DNA of 11,288 nt. It comes from Acidobacteriota bacterium (GTDB lineage: Bacteria > Acidobacteriota > Terriglobia > Terriglobales > Acidobacteriaceae). The position numbers and the translations under genes are program-made. Below the pieces are notes generated by a model, which had not been told where the DNA came from, made no database searches, and saw only the letters and a list, made by a program, of their open reading frames with translations. The DNA lies in NCBI GenBank assembly GCA_003225595.1, contig QIAR01000063.1, positions 1 through 11,288 of the forward strand, written 5' to 3'. Positions 1-6,660 of the stretch are shown here, piece by piece (the stretch's first letter is position 1; every line of letters starts with the position of its first letter).

Positions 1-1
1 G

Positions 2-913
2 TACGCATACCACTATCTTCGTACTGGATACGTGTTCGGCAACCCGGAGTTCTTTCGCTACAACATCGCGGCCACGTTGAACCCGTTTCGAGTGATATTG
101 GCTCTAGGCATGCGCCTTTGGCAGATGTTCGGATATTTGCACCTATATCTTCTCACGATGGCTATGCTTCTGGCGTTGTGGCGTCCTCCGCTGCATGATA
201 GAGACGGAGAACGGCAGAGAATTCAGGTATCTGTGCAGTTAATTTTTCTCGCCATTGTGGTTGCGTACGTCGGAGTCATGTCCATAGTCGGTGGCGCAGT
301 GCTGGCGCGTTACATGCTCCCGGCGGTTCCGCTCGTGATCATCGTGGGCGTGTCAACACTCTGGCGGCGCGTGCGTTATTGGCGTGAAGTAGTGGTAATC
401 GTGGCGTTGGCATTTGCTGCCGCGCTGTTTGTCAATCCTCCGTATGGCTTTTCGATCGAGGATAATCTTGCCTATCGGGACTACATCCTGCTGCACCAGG
501 ACGGGGAGAAGTTCGTTGAGGCGCGTTATCCGATGGCTCGCGTATTGACTGCGTGGCCTGCTTCCGACGAACTCACGCGGCCGTACCTTGGCTATATCAC
601 CCGACCTATGCGCGTGGTGCGCATCGAGGATTTCACAGTCGAACAGCTCATGGTCGCAGCGGATCTGAGCTCAAACTTCGACGTGGCGCTGGTGTTCTCT
701 ACCAAGTACGAGCCAGCGCATCCGTTGCTCGAACACTGGACCGCCTGGGAAAAGCTAAAGACCCGCTTCTTTGGGTTTCATCGCGATCTCCCGCCTGCAG
801 CCGCATCGCAGGTGTTGGGAGGGAAAATTGTGTTCAGCGGAACTCGGCATGGCCAGTGGGTGGCGGTGATCGAGGTGCAGAGGGTGGAGGAAGCACGCGC
901 GCACAAATATTAG
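2..913 (+). CDS. Partial integral membrane glycosyltransferase, GT-C fold (ArnT/PMT-like), C-terminal part
   Basis: The reading frame is open from position 2, so the N-terminus lies outside the window. A GTG at 32 is only an internal Val. About 303 residues are visible, ending in TAG at 911-913. The visible part has hydrophobic membrane spans: one at LHLYLLTMAMLLALW, a pair around LIFLAIVVAYVGVMS and ARYMLPAVPLVIIVGVS, and one at VVVIVALAFAAALFV. A soluble tail of about 150 residues follows. The segments YLRTGYVFGNPEFFRYN and ARYMLPAVPL resemble the region between and within the late membrane spans of dolichyl/undecaprenyl-phosphate sugar transferases (GT39/GT83-like). Such enzymes move a sugar from a lipid-linked donor to a protein or lipid on the outer face of the inner membrane. 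The catalytic first loop is not in view, so donor and acceptor cannot be stated. The gene ends 41 bp from the convergent modC. Family assignment is moderate; substrate unknown. Confidence 0.6.
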   Translation, partial: YAYHYLRTGYVFGNPEFFRYNIAATLNPFRVILALGMRLWQMFGYLHLYLLTMAMLLALWRPPLHDRDGERQRIQVSVQLIFLAIVVAYVGVMSIVGGAVLARYMLPAVPLVIIVGVSTLWRRVRYWREVVVIVALAFAAALFVNPPYGFSIEDNLAYRDYILLHQDGEKFVEARYPMARVLTAWPASDELTRPYLGYITRPMRVVRIEDFTVEQLMVAADLSSNFDVALVFSTKYEPAHPLLEHWTAWEKLKTRFFGFHRDLPPAAASQVLGGKIVFSGTRHGQWVAVIEVQRVEEARAHKY

Positions 914-954
914 GACCTGCCACTCCAGTTTTAGCCGTTCTGCCGACAACTGAT

Positions 955-2136
955 TCACCGCTGCATCAAATGGCAGGAGTGCGTCTTGATCACCAGCCAC
1001 ACTTCGTGTCCCGGTGCAAGGTGAAGTGAATCGCGGGCGGCGAGTGTGAGGTGAACTTCCGTTTGCACTCCACAATCTAGTTTGCCTACTACAAGCACAT
1101 CTCGCTGAGCCAGCGAAAGCAGTTTTGCGGGAAGTATGTTTCGCGCACTCAATCCGATCGGCTGAGATGTGGCGAGCAGGATGTCACCAGCTCGAATGCC
1201 GACACGCAACATCGAACCAACTGCGGCCCGTACCAATGGAGTCTCGATTTCCACATTGCTTCCGCTCAACCGGCAGGTCATGGTGCCTCGCTCTTCATGC
1301 GCGGCAACCACAACGGCATCAAAGATATTCTCGAACCCAGCCAGTTGTGCCACGGTTTCCTGCTGAGGAGCGCTCATGACCTCATGCGGAGTTCCCTCGG
1401 CGACAATGCGCCCGCTCTCCAGCACAATCACGCGTTCTCCCAGAGCGAAGACCTCTTCGCGGCTATGGGTCACGTAAAGGATGGGAATACGATGTGCCTG
1501 GTTCCAAGCTCGTAGATCATCGAGAATATGCGACTTTGTACGCGCATCCAGTGCGGCTAGCGGTTCGTCCAGCAGCAACAGATGCGGATCCGTGACCAAT
1601 GCCCGTGCGAGCGCAACCCGTTGGCGCTCGCCGCCAGAGATTTCTCCGGGCCGGCGCAGTCGCAGATGGTCGATGCGGAAGGCTTGCAGGATGGAAGCGC
1701 ATCGCTGCTGGCATTTTTGCCGGTTGATGTGGATTAACCCATATTGAATGTTCTGCTCGGCCGTCAGATGCGGAAACAACGCGAGATCCTGAAAGACATA
1801 CCCGACCCGGCGGCGGGACACGGGCATGTTCAAGCCTAACGTGGAATCAAACAGGATCGTCTTTCCCATCGCAACCCGGCCGGCGTCTGGCATTGTGAGT
1901 CCCGCAAGACAATCGAGTAGCGTGCTCTTCCCGGCTCCCGAAGGTCCGAATAGGATTGTGAGTCCGGGTGGCGCGGCGAATTTAACCTCAAGTGTGAAAC
2001 CTTGAGCGTTGCGGGCGAAGCACTTTCGGACTTTCGCGAAAAGCACATAGGTGGAATCGGTGGACCCAGACTCGGTCACTTTTTGTGCACGGCTGATCTC
2101 AGGCCGAGAACCTATCTCCACGGCCACACCGTCCAT
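955..2136 (-). CDS. modC: Molybdate ABC transporter ATP-binding protein ModC
   Basis: This is the cytoplasmic ATPase that powers molybdate uptake through ModB. In the 393-residue product the Walker A GPSGAGKST lies at about 64-72, the Q-loop Gln at 116, the signature SGGERQ at 167-172, Walker B LLLLDEP at 186-192 and the switch His at 224. The last 65 or so residues (from IGLSARNILPAKL, about 327) form a MOP/TOBE-like domain, which in ModC proteins binds oxyanion and can modulate transport. The length is slightly above the usual 350-360 because of about 30 extra N-terminal residues before LFAKVRKCF, where typical ModC proteins begin. The ATG at 2136 overlaps the end of modB by 25 nt and lacks a well-spaced ribosome site. 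An in-frame GTG at 2046 (Val31) would give a normal N-terminus but also has no clear ribosome site. It is the last gene of the mod operon. The family call is secure; only the start is uncertain. Confidence 0.93.
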   Translation of the reverse strand: MDGVAVEIGSRPEISRAQKVTESGSTDSTYVLFAKVRKCFARNAQGFTLEVKFAAPPGLTILFGPSGAGKSTLLDCLAGLTMPDAGRVAMGKTILFDSTLGLNMPVSRRRVGYVFQDLALFPHLTAEQNIQYGLIHINRQKCQQRCASILQAFRIDHLRLRRPGEISGGERQRVALARALVTDPHLLLLDEPLAALDARTKSHILDDLRAWNQAHRIPILYVTHSREEVFALGERVIVLESGRIVAEGTPHEVMSAPQQETVAQLAGFENIFDAVVVAAHEERGTMTCRLSGSNVEIETPLVRAAVGSMLRVGIRAGDILLATSQPIGLSARNILPAKLLSLAQRDVLVVGKLDCGVQTEVHLTLAARDSLHLAPGHEVWLVIKTHSCHLMQR

Positions 2137-2786
2137 ACTCTTCGGTTCAGCGCATATACGGCTGAAAGCACTACAAAGGAAATTGTCAAGAGAACCAATG
2201 CAGTCTGATTGGCCGAGGCGTAGTTGGATGCTTGCACTTGGTCGTAGATGTCGATTGAAACTGTTCGAGTCACGCCAGGGATGTTGCCGCCCACCATCAG
2301 CACAACTCCGAACTCGCCCATCGTGTGGGCAAAACTCAAAGCGACTCCGGTGACCAGGCCTGATGCTGAGAGAGGAAGAATCACGCGGAAGAAAGTCCGA
2401 AGTTTCGAGGCGCCCAGAGTTGCCGAGGCCGCAATCAACTTAGGATCGACGGCAGCAAATGATGCAGCAAATGGCTGCACGGCAAATGGCAAGCTATACA
2501 GAAGGGAGCCGATCACCAGTCCCTGAAATGTAAACGCGAGAGTGTGGCCGGTGAGAGCTTCCCACCAACGACCGATTGGGCTGTGCGGCCCGAGAGCGAC
2601 CAGGACATAAAAACCCAGCACGGTCGGCGGTAGCACAATGGGTAACGCGACAATCGCCTCTACCAGGAATTTCCAGCGCCAGCGCGAGTAGGTAATCCAG
2701 TAGGCGATCGGCAATCCAATCAACACCAATATCGCAGCAACCAGCACAGCCAGTCTGATCGTCAACAGAAAAGCTTGCCAGTCCAT
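2112..2786 (-). CDS. modB: Molybdate ABC transporter permease ModB
   Basis: This inner-membrane channel subunit carries molybdate from ModA into the cytoplasm. At 224 residues it has the normal ModB length. It shows about five hydrophobic spans: residues 7-30, 44-65, 86-108, 140-166 and 196-213. The cytoplasmic EAA-type coupling loop (AASATLGASKLRTFFRVILP, about 119-138) contacts the ModC ATPase. The stretches VALPIVLPPTVLGFYVLVALG and SFAHTMGEFGVVLMVGGNIPG are strongly typical of ModB. The ATG at 2784-2786 shares one base with the modA stop (TGATG), and an AGGAG-type ribosome site lies about 8 nt upstream on the minus strand. That arrangement suggests translational coupling. The 3' end overlaps modC by 25 nt. 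Confidence is high; the only close alternative would be a sulfate/tungstate permease, and the paired MOP-containing ATPase and ModA favour molybdate. Confidence 0.94.
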   Translation of the reverse strand: MDWQAFLLTIRLAVLVAAILVLIGLPIAYWITYSRWRWKFLVEAIVALPIVLPPTVLGFYVLVALGPHSPIGRWWEALTGHTLAFTFQGLVIGSLLYSLPFAVQPFAASFAAVDPKLIAASATLGASKLRTFFRVILPLSASGLVTGVALSFAHTMGEFGVVLMVGGNIPGVTRTVSIDIYDQVQASNYASANQTALVLLTISFVVLSAVYALNRRVWTVWPWR

Positions 2787-3565
2787 CAGTGCTTCTCCTC
2801 GGGAACAGCGAAGCCATACCGCTGCAGCACGGCAATCGCTTCCGGCTTTTTTAGATACTCGAGGAATGCCGCGGCGTCTCTCTTATGCGCCGAGTGGGCG
2901 AGGATGACAACCGCCTGATTCAGAACCGGGTAAGCGTCCGCAGGAATTTCCCAGTAATGGCCTTCTCCGTGCATTGCGGGCGCTAATGCAAGCGAAAGAG
3001 CCACAATACCTACCTGCGCGTTGCCGGACTCCACGAACTGCGCTGCCTGCGAGGCGTTTTCCCCGAGTACCAGCCGCTCGGCAACTCTCTCGTAAATTCC
3101 AAAATGTCGCAGCGCGGCCACTGCGGCGCGCCCGTACGGCGCATGTTGTGGATTAGCGATTGCGATCTTCTTCGCCGAGGGTTCGAGCAAAACGTTCATA
3201 CCGACATGTTCGATGTCCAAGGGAGACGAAGCAGGCACCCAGAGCACCAGGCGTCCGACGGCGTAGCGGTAGAAAGAAGACGGCTCCGCCAAACCTGCTG
3301 TGACCAGTTGCTTGGAATAGTCTTCATCCGCGGAGAAGAAAAGGTCGAAAGGCGCTCCATTCTGGATCTGATTAAACAGGTTCCCGGACGAACCAAACGC
3401 CAAGTTGGCTGTCTTTCCGGTCTGCTTTTGATAATTGGCGGCCAATTCGGAGAGCGCAGCATTCAAGTCGGCAGCCGCAGCCACCGTGATCCCTTGGCTC
3501 CAGCCGAAAGTACTGCACAGCACCGTCTGCAATGCCAGATTTGCGAGCCATTTCACGATCCGCAT
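2786..3565 (-). CDS. modA: Molybdate-binding periplasmic protein ModA
   Basis: This is the periplasmic substrate-binding protein that captures molybdate (or tungstate) and delivers it to ModB. It has 259 residues. The N-terminus (MRIVKWLANLALQTVLCSTFGWSQG) is a signal peptide, probably cleaved by signal peptidase I; the Cys is not in a proper lipobox. The mature part opens with ITVAAAADLNAAL. It carries the oxyanion-site segments AFGSSGNL (57-63), FDLFFSAD (73-80), NPQHAPYG (138-145), GNAQVGIVALS (181-191) and VLNQAVVI (214-221), all in the usual ModA order. The ATG at 3563-3565 is preceded on the minus strand by GGAG at about 7 nt spacing. It lies 49 nt downstream of the HTH-MOP regulator and its stop overlaps the modB start by one base. 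Confidence is high for the family; Mo versus W preference cannot be read from the sequence. Confidence 0.94.
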   Translation of the reverse strand: MRIVKWLANLALQTVLCSTFGWSQGITVAAAADLNAALSELAANYQKQTGKTANLAFGSSGNLFNQIQNGAPFDLFFSADEDYSKQLVTAGLAEPSSFYRYAVGRLVLWVPASSPLDIEHVGMNVLLEPSAKKIAIANPQHAPYGRAAVAALRHFGIYERVAERLVLGENASQAAQFVESGNAQVGIVALSLALAPAMHGEGHYWEIPADAYPVLNQAVVILAHSAHKRDAAAFLEYLKKPEAIAVLQRYGFAVPEEKH

Positions 3566-3614
3566 GTGGAGACTCCGTGGCCGCAGCTTTCGTTCGGGCA
3601 GCCGAGCTTTGCCG

Positions 3615-4022
3615 TCAAACCTTAATGATCATGACTTCCGTGGCTTTAATGAGAGCAGCCGCCGTCTGTCCCCTCTTGAGTCCCATTTCGCGGACCGCGT
3701 CAGCGGTAATTAGTGACGTAATATGTTGCCCACCAATGGAAATCACAACCTGCCCCACCAACCCGCTAGTGCGAACGTCCACGATGCGACCAACAAGCTG
3801 ATTGCGACCGCTGATCCGCCGGAAACTGGTTCGCAGCTCCGGGCCGGACTTCCTCTGGGCCCGGTGCAGCAGACGGTCCACTTCGCTCTGTGGGATGCGA
3901 TGATGCCCTCCAGGCGTTTTTATGGTGCGCAGCTTGTGCTTGTACACCCATTGTTTCAGCGCTGGATAACTGACTCCTAGCAAGTGTGCCGCATCTCGTG
4001 GCTTAAAGAGAATTTCCGCCAT
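3615..4022 (-). CDS. HTH (MerR/excisionase-type)-MOP fusion, putative molybdate-responsive regulator
   Basis: This small 135-residue cytoplasmic protein has two domains. Residues about 5-53 (FKPRDAAHLLGVSYPALKQW, then the wing-like TPGGHHRIPQSEVDRLL) form a winged HTH of the MerR/excisionase type; the TPGGHHRI turn is very characteristic. After a basic linker (about 54-72), residues about 74-134 (NQLVGRIVDVRTSGLVGQVV through GQTAAALIKATEVMIIKV) form one MOP/TOBE molbindin domain that binds molybdate. Classical ModE has an N-terminal LysR-like wHTH and two MOP domains, so this is a different domain combination with a comparable expected role. It is the first gene of the mod operon, next to modA, which supports molybdate-dependent control of the operon. 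The ATG at 4022 has no visible ribosome site; see the promoter entry. The domain calls are strong, the regulatory role is inferred, and whether it represses or activates is unknown. Confidence 0.82.
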   Translation of the reverse strand: MAEILFKPRDAAHLLGVSYPALKQWVYKHKLRTIKTPGGHHRIPQSEVDRLLHRAQRKSGPELRTSFRRISGRNQLVGRIVDVRTSGLVGQVVISIGGQHITSLITADAVREMGLKRGQTAAALIKATEVMIIKV

Positions 4023-4029
4023 GTTGCTG

Positions 4030-4058
4030 TTATTAGATGATTAGAATTGATAAGTCAA
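4030..4058 (-). promoter_or_regulatory. Candidate promoter of the mod operon
   Basis: On the minus strand TTGACT (4058-4053) is followed after 17 bp by TAATAA (4035-4030). The -35 match is good (5 of 6) and the -10 match is poor (3 of 6). Transcription would begin almost at the ATG of the regulator, which has no ribosome site, so the mRNA could be leaderless. This is the best-spaced pair in the region, but the call is tentative. Confidence 0.35.
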
Positions 4059-4061
4059 TAT

Positions 4062-4080
4062 GATTTAATTCGATTAACTC
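4062..4080. promoter_or_regulatory. AT-rich palindrome upstream of the regulator-mod operon (candidate operator)
   Basis: The arms GATTTAAT and ATTAACTC pair in 7 of 8 positions around a central TCG, with a perfect TTAAT/ATTAA core. It lies just upstream of the candidate -35 of the mod promoter. The 11-mer ATTTAATTCGA (4063-4073) recurs as its exact reverse complement at 4197-4207. That reuse of sequence on the other side of the same intergenic region suggests a binding site for one regulator, possibly the HTH-MOP protein. This is inference from symmetry and position only. Confidence 0.4.
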
Positions 4081-4139
4081 TTCCTGCGCAAAGAGTGCGA
4101 TTGCTGTTTCAATGCTTCTATGTAAAGTTTTGTAAAATC

Positions 4140-4168
4140 TTGGCCTTAGGAGCCGACGAGACTATATT
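4140..4168 (+). promoter_or_regulatory. Candidate promoter of the adaptor-ABC exporter operon
   Basis: TTGGCC (4140-4145) and TATATT (4163-4168) are separated by exactly 17 bp, matching sigma70 consensus in 4 of 6 and 5 of 6 positions. The start site would be near 4175, giving a leader of about 55 nt before the GTG at 4231. Immediately upstream, TGTAAAG (4121-4127) and TGTAAAA (4131-4137) form a direct repeat with a 10-bp period, possibly an activator site. Confidence 0.45.
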
Positions 4169-4196
4169 TTTGGCAACGGGTTGTATGTCAGAGGAA

Positions 4197-4222
4197 TCGA
4201 ATTAAATAGCTAGTTAAATCGA
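4197..4222. promoter_or_regulatory. 26-bp imperfect palindrome in the leader of the adaptor gene (candidate operator)
   Basis: The left arm TCGAATTAAATA (4197-4208) and the right arm TAGTTAAATCGA (4211-4222) match in 10 of 12 positions around a central GC. The right edge touches the GAGGA ribosome site (4221-4225) of the GTG start at 4231. A bound protein, or an RNA stem, could therefore limit transcription or translation of the exporter operon. It shares an 11-bp sequence, in inverse orientation, with the palindrome at 4062-4080. Confidence 0.45.
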
Positions 4223-4230
4223 GGATTAAG

Positions 4231-5652
4231 GTGCAACTGCTAAAACGCCATTGGTTAATCGCGTCGGGAATCATCGTAGCGATTGCCTTACTTGCTGCCT
4301 TCAAATTCAAGGGAAGCGATAAGCCGCAGTACTTTACGACCAAAGTCGATCGCGGCGACATTCGCGACGTCGTGGAGGCCACGGGCACGATTAACGCCGT
4401 CACCACCGTGCAGGTAGGCTCGCAGGTTTCCGGCACCATTTCGCATCTTGCCGCCGACTTCAATTCCCGCGTCAAGAAGGGACAGGTCATCGCGCAGATC
4501 GATCCTTCGCTGTTCGAAGGTACGCTGCTGCAAGCCAAAGCAGACCTTAGCAATGCGCAGGCAAATCTGGCAGCCTCCAAAGCCAATGCCGAGAAAGCCA
4601 GAGCAACTGCTGTCCAAACGAAAGCTGACTATGAGCGCACGCAGGGGCTGACCAAAGAAGGTGTAATGAGCCAGCAGCAACTCGACCTGGCGAAGGCCAA
4701 TGCCGAAAGCGCGCAAGCGGCCGTTAGCGCGGCAGAGGCTCAGGTGATTCAGGCCGCAGCCCAGGTAAAACAGAAGGAAGCGGCAGTCACCGTGGCGCAG
4801 ACGAATCTGAACTACACCACGATTCACGCTCCCATCGACGGAACTGTCATCGCGCGCAACGTGGATGTAGGGCAGACTGTCGCCGCATCGCTTCAAGCGC
4901 CGACGCTCTTCACCATCGCGCAGGACCTGACCAAAATGCAGGTCTACGCCAGCACAGATGAGTCGGATGTAGGCATGATCCGTCCCGAGCAGACGGTCAC
5001 GTTCAAAGTGGATGCTTACCCCAAGGACACATTCACTGGACGCGTTTCCCAGGTCCGCATGAATGCCACGACGGTACAGAACGTCGTTACCTACAACACG
5101 GTGATTGACTTCGATAATCCAGACACGAAGCTTTTTCCCGGGATGACCGCATACATCACCATTCCGGTGGCGACCGCGAAGAACGTTCTGCGCGTCCCCA
5201 ACGGGGCTCTACGCTACAAGCCTGACATGAAAGCCGAAGATATCCGAGCTCTATATAAAAAATATGGCTTGCAGGGCGGTGAACAAACGCGCGCGAGCAC
5301 AGAAGGCCCCGGCGCCGGTGGAGCTTCCGGGAAGCAGTGGAGGGCACAATCGCAAGGCTCGCGCGGCGGTGGCGGAGACACCGGCTCTGGCGGAGATACT
5401 GGCCACGGAGATACCGCACAGACGCGGGCGCCGCGGCTGGATGTAGCCGTGGTCTGGAAGCTGCGCTCGGACAAAACACTGGAGCCGGTCCGGATTCGCA
5501 CCGGTATCACCGATCATACGGTGACGGAGGTCACGCAGGTCCTGAATGGCGATCTGAAAGATGGTGATCAGCTTGTGACCGGCGCGATGACCGCGACCTC
5601 GGGTTCGCGTCCACCAGGCATGGGCGGAGCGCAACCGGGTCGGATGCGATAG
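4231..5652 (+). CDS. Periplasmic adaptor (membrane fusion) subunit, MacA/HlyD-like
   Basis: This protein is anchored in the inner membrane and should link the ABC permease encoded downstream to an outer-membrane channel. It has 473 residues. An uncleaved N-terminal membrane anchor lies at about 8-24 (WLIASGIIVAIALLAAF). The first lipoyl/biotinyl half is at about 55-92 (NAVTTVQVGSQVSGTIS through KKGQVIAQIDPSLF). A long Ala/Gln-rich alpha-helical hairpin spans about 95-192. The second lipoyl half (TTIHAPIDGTVIARNVDVGQ) is at about 196-215, followed by beta-barrel and membrane-proximal domains. Unusually, residues about 346-400 are a low-complexity Gly/Ser/Asp/Thr-rich insertion inside the membrane-proximal part, and the tail is also Gly/Pro-rich (455-473). 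The GTG start has a GAGGA ribosome site 5 nt away and no nearby ATG alternative. It is first in the operon, 52 bp before the ATPase. Exported substrate unknown. Confidence 0.88.
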   Translation: MQLLKRHWLIASGIIVAIALLAAFKFKGSDKPQYFTTKVDRGDIRDVVEATGTINAVTTVQVGSQVSGTISHLAADFNSRVKKGQVIAQIDPSLFEGTLLQAKADLSNAQANLAASKANAEKARATAVQTKADYERTQGLTKEGVMSQQQLDLAKANAESAQAAVSAAEAQVIQAAAQVKQKEAAVTVAQTNLNYTTIHAPIDGTVIARNVDVGQTVAASLQAPTLFTIAQDLTKMQVYASTDESDVGMIRPEQTVTFKVDAYPKDTFTGRVSQVRMNATTVQNVVTYNTVIDFDNPDTKLFPGMTAYITIPVATAKNVLRVPNGALRYKPDMKAEDIRALYKKYGLQGGEQTRASTEGPGAGGASGKQWRAQSQGSRGGGGDTGSGGDTGHGDTAQTRAPRLDVAVVWKLRSDKTLEPVRIRTGITDHTVTEVTQVLNGDLKDGDQLVTGAMTATSGSRPPGMGGAQPGRMR

Positions 5653-5704
5653 ACGTGCTTAGCCGCTGAGGCATTAAGGTCCTGCCGGAAAAGCACCTGA
5701 GCAA

Positions 5705-6490
5705 ATGGCAACTATTTCACAACTCGCGATAAAAACATCGAGCGGTACAGATCGCCACGTCATCATTCAGGTCGACGATGTCCACAAATACTATGACTTG
5801 GGCGAAACACGCGTGCATGCGTTGCGCGGGGTCAGCGTGCAGATCGAGCGCGGGGAGTTCGTTGCGATCATGGGAGCCAGCGGCAGCGGCAAGTCCACCT
5901 TCATGAATATTCTCGGCTGCCTCGACAAGCCTACCAGCGGTCGCTACTTGCTCGAAGGGATTGAGGTCTCGCAGCTCAGCAAGAAGGCGCTGGCTGCTAT
6001 CCGCAATCGCAAGATCGGGTTCGTGTTTCAAGGGTTTAATCTGCTGTCACGCACCACGGCTCTGGAGAACGTAGAGCTGCCGACTTTGTATGCGCAGGTT
6101 ACGAAGCAAGAAGGGCAGAAGCGGGCGCGGGAGGCGCTGGAACTTGTCGGTCTGGGGGATCGAATGATGCACTATCCTGCCCAGCTTTCTGGCGGACAGC
6201 AGCAGCGAGTGGCGATTGCGCGCGCTCTGGTAAACCGGCCTTCGATCCTGCTGGCTGACGAACCCACAGGCAATCTCGATAGCCGCACCTCTGTCGAAAT
6301 CCTGGAAGTGTTTCAGAAGTTGAATGATGACGGACTAACCGTCGTTCTGGTTACGCACGAGACGGATATCGCGCAGTTCGCCAAACGCAGTATTCAGTTT
6401 CGCGATGGCAAGATCCGCCGCGATGAGCCGATTCATAATCGGCCGGTAGCATCGGAGGTCATTAAGAATATGCCGACGCTGGAGGATTGA
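5705..6490 (+). CDS. ABC exporter ATP-binding protein, MacB/LolD family
   Basis: This cytoplasmic ATPase should drive the MacB-type permease encoded at 7032-8252. The 261-residue protein has Walker A GASGSGKS at about 57-64, Q-loop Gln109, signature LSGGQQQR at 161-168, Walker B ILLADEPTGNLD at 181-192 and the switch His218. ADEPTGNLD is the hallmark of the LolD/MacB/FtsE group. In Escherichia coli MacB this domain is fused to the permease; here the two are separate polypeptides, which is common outside the enterobacteria. About 18 residues precede the usual start of the domain (VIIQVDDVHKYY). The ATG at 5705 is the only good start and has a weak purine-rich upstream region (CGGAAAAG at some distance). 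A charged tail follows the ATPase core. Substrate (antibiotic, lipid, peptide or lipoprotein) cannot be inferred. Confidence 0.92.
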   Translation: MATISQLAIKTSSGTDRHVIIQVDDVHKYYDLGETRVHALRGVSVQIERGEFVAIMGASGSGKSTFMNILGCLDKPTSGRYLLEGIEVSQLSKKALAAIRNRKIGFVFQGFNLLSRTTALENVELPTLYAQVTKQEGQKRAREALELVGLGDRMMHYPAQLSGGQQQRVAIARALVNRPSILLADEPTGNLDSRTSVEILEVFQKLNDDGLTVVLVTHETDIAQFAKRSIQFRDGKIRRDEPIHNRPVASEVIKNMPTLED

Positions 6491-6660
6491 GATTTTGGCA
6501 GTTCTCCTCACCGCAGAGTTCGCGATGTGCAGCAACGCGGAGAAGGCGGAAAACAATAAGGCGTTCCCAATTTGGGTGCTTTGAATGTGGCCAATGGTCA
6601 GTCATCACAATGCTCGATTGTTTGTGCCGGCTAGAATCTAGGGCCGCAGGAGGCGCTCAC
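6491..6660 (+). other. Gap inside the exporter operon, leader of the small HTH-like gene
   Basis: This 170-bp stretch separates the ATPase gene from the small gene. The frame is open through part of it, but no start there has a ribosome site. Near its end lies the short palindrome CTAGAATCTAG (6631-6641), which contains a -10-like TAGAAT but has no matching -35. A strong AGGAGG (6648-6653) sits 7 nt before the ATG at 6661. The gap may carry a weak internal promoter; I see nothing stronger. Confidence 0.4.
6648..6653 (+). promoter_or_regulatory. Strong ribosome binding site deciding the start of the small HTH-like gene
   Basis: AGGAGG lies 7 nt before the ATG at 6661. It is the best match to the anti-Shine-Dalgarno sequence in the exporter operon and fixes the start over the longer in-frame option at 6487. 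Because the permease start overlaps the end of this gene, this site may also feed ribosomes to the permease. Confidence 0.8.

Noticed and set aside
32..34. GTG as a true start of the glycosyltransferase
   Set aside because: The frame continues open to the left edge with family-like sequence (YAYHYLRTGY), so the gene is truncated by the window.
913..955. Bidirectional terminator between the convergent glycosyltransferase and modC
   Set aside because: The 41-bp gap shows no convincing stem with flanking T-run on either strand.
553..1029. 158-residue plus-strand frame overlapping the glycosyltransferase tail and the modC 3' end
   Set aside because: It lies antisense to modC and in another frame of the glycosyltransferase, with Arg/His/Ser-rich composition and no recognisable family pattern.
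3500..3565. Lipoprotein signal in ModA (Cys17)
   Set aside because: The residues before the Cys (T-V-L) do not fit a lipobox; a signal peptidase I site after the SQG region is more likely.
4288..4896. 202-residue minus-strand frame inside the adaptor gene
   Set aside because: It is antisense to a clearly coding lipoyl/coiled-coil region and its composition reflects the complementary strand of Ala/Gln-rich codons.
6487..6660. N-terminal extension of the small HTH-like gene from an ATG overlapping the ATPase stop region
   Set aside because: The extra 58 residues are Arg/Cys/Ser-rich without family resemblance, whereas AGGAGG precisely precedes the ATG at 6661.
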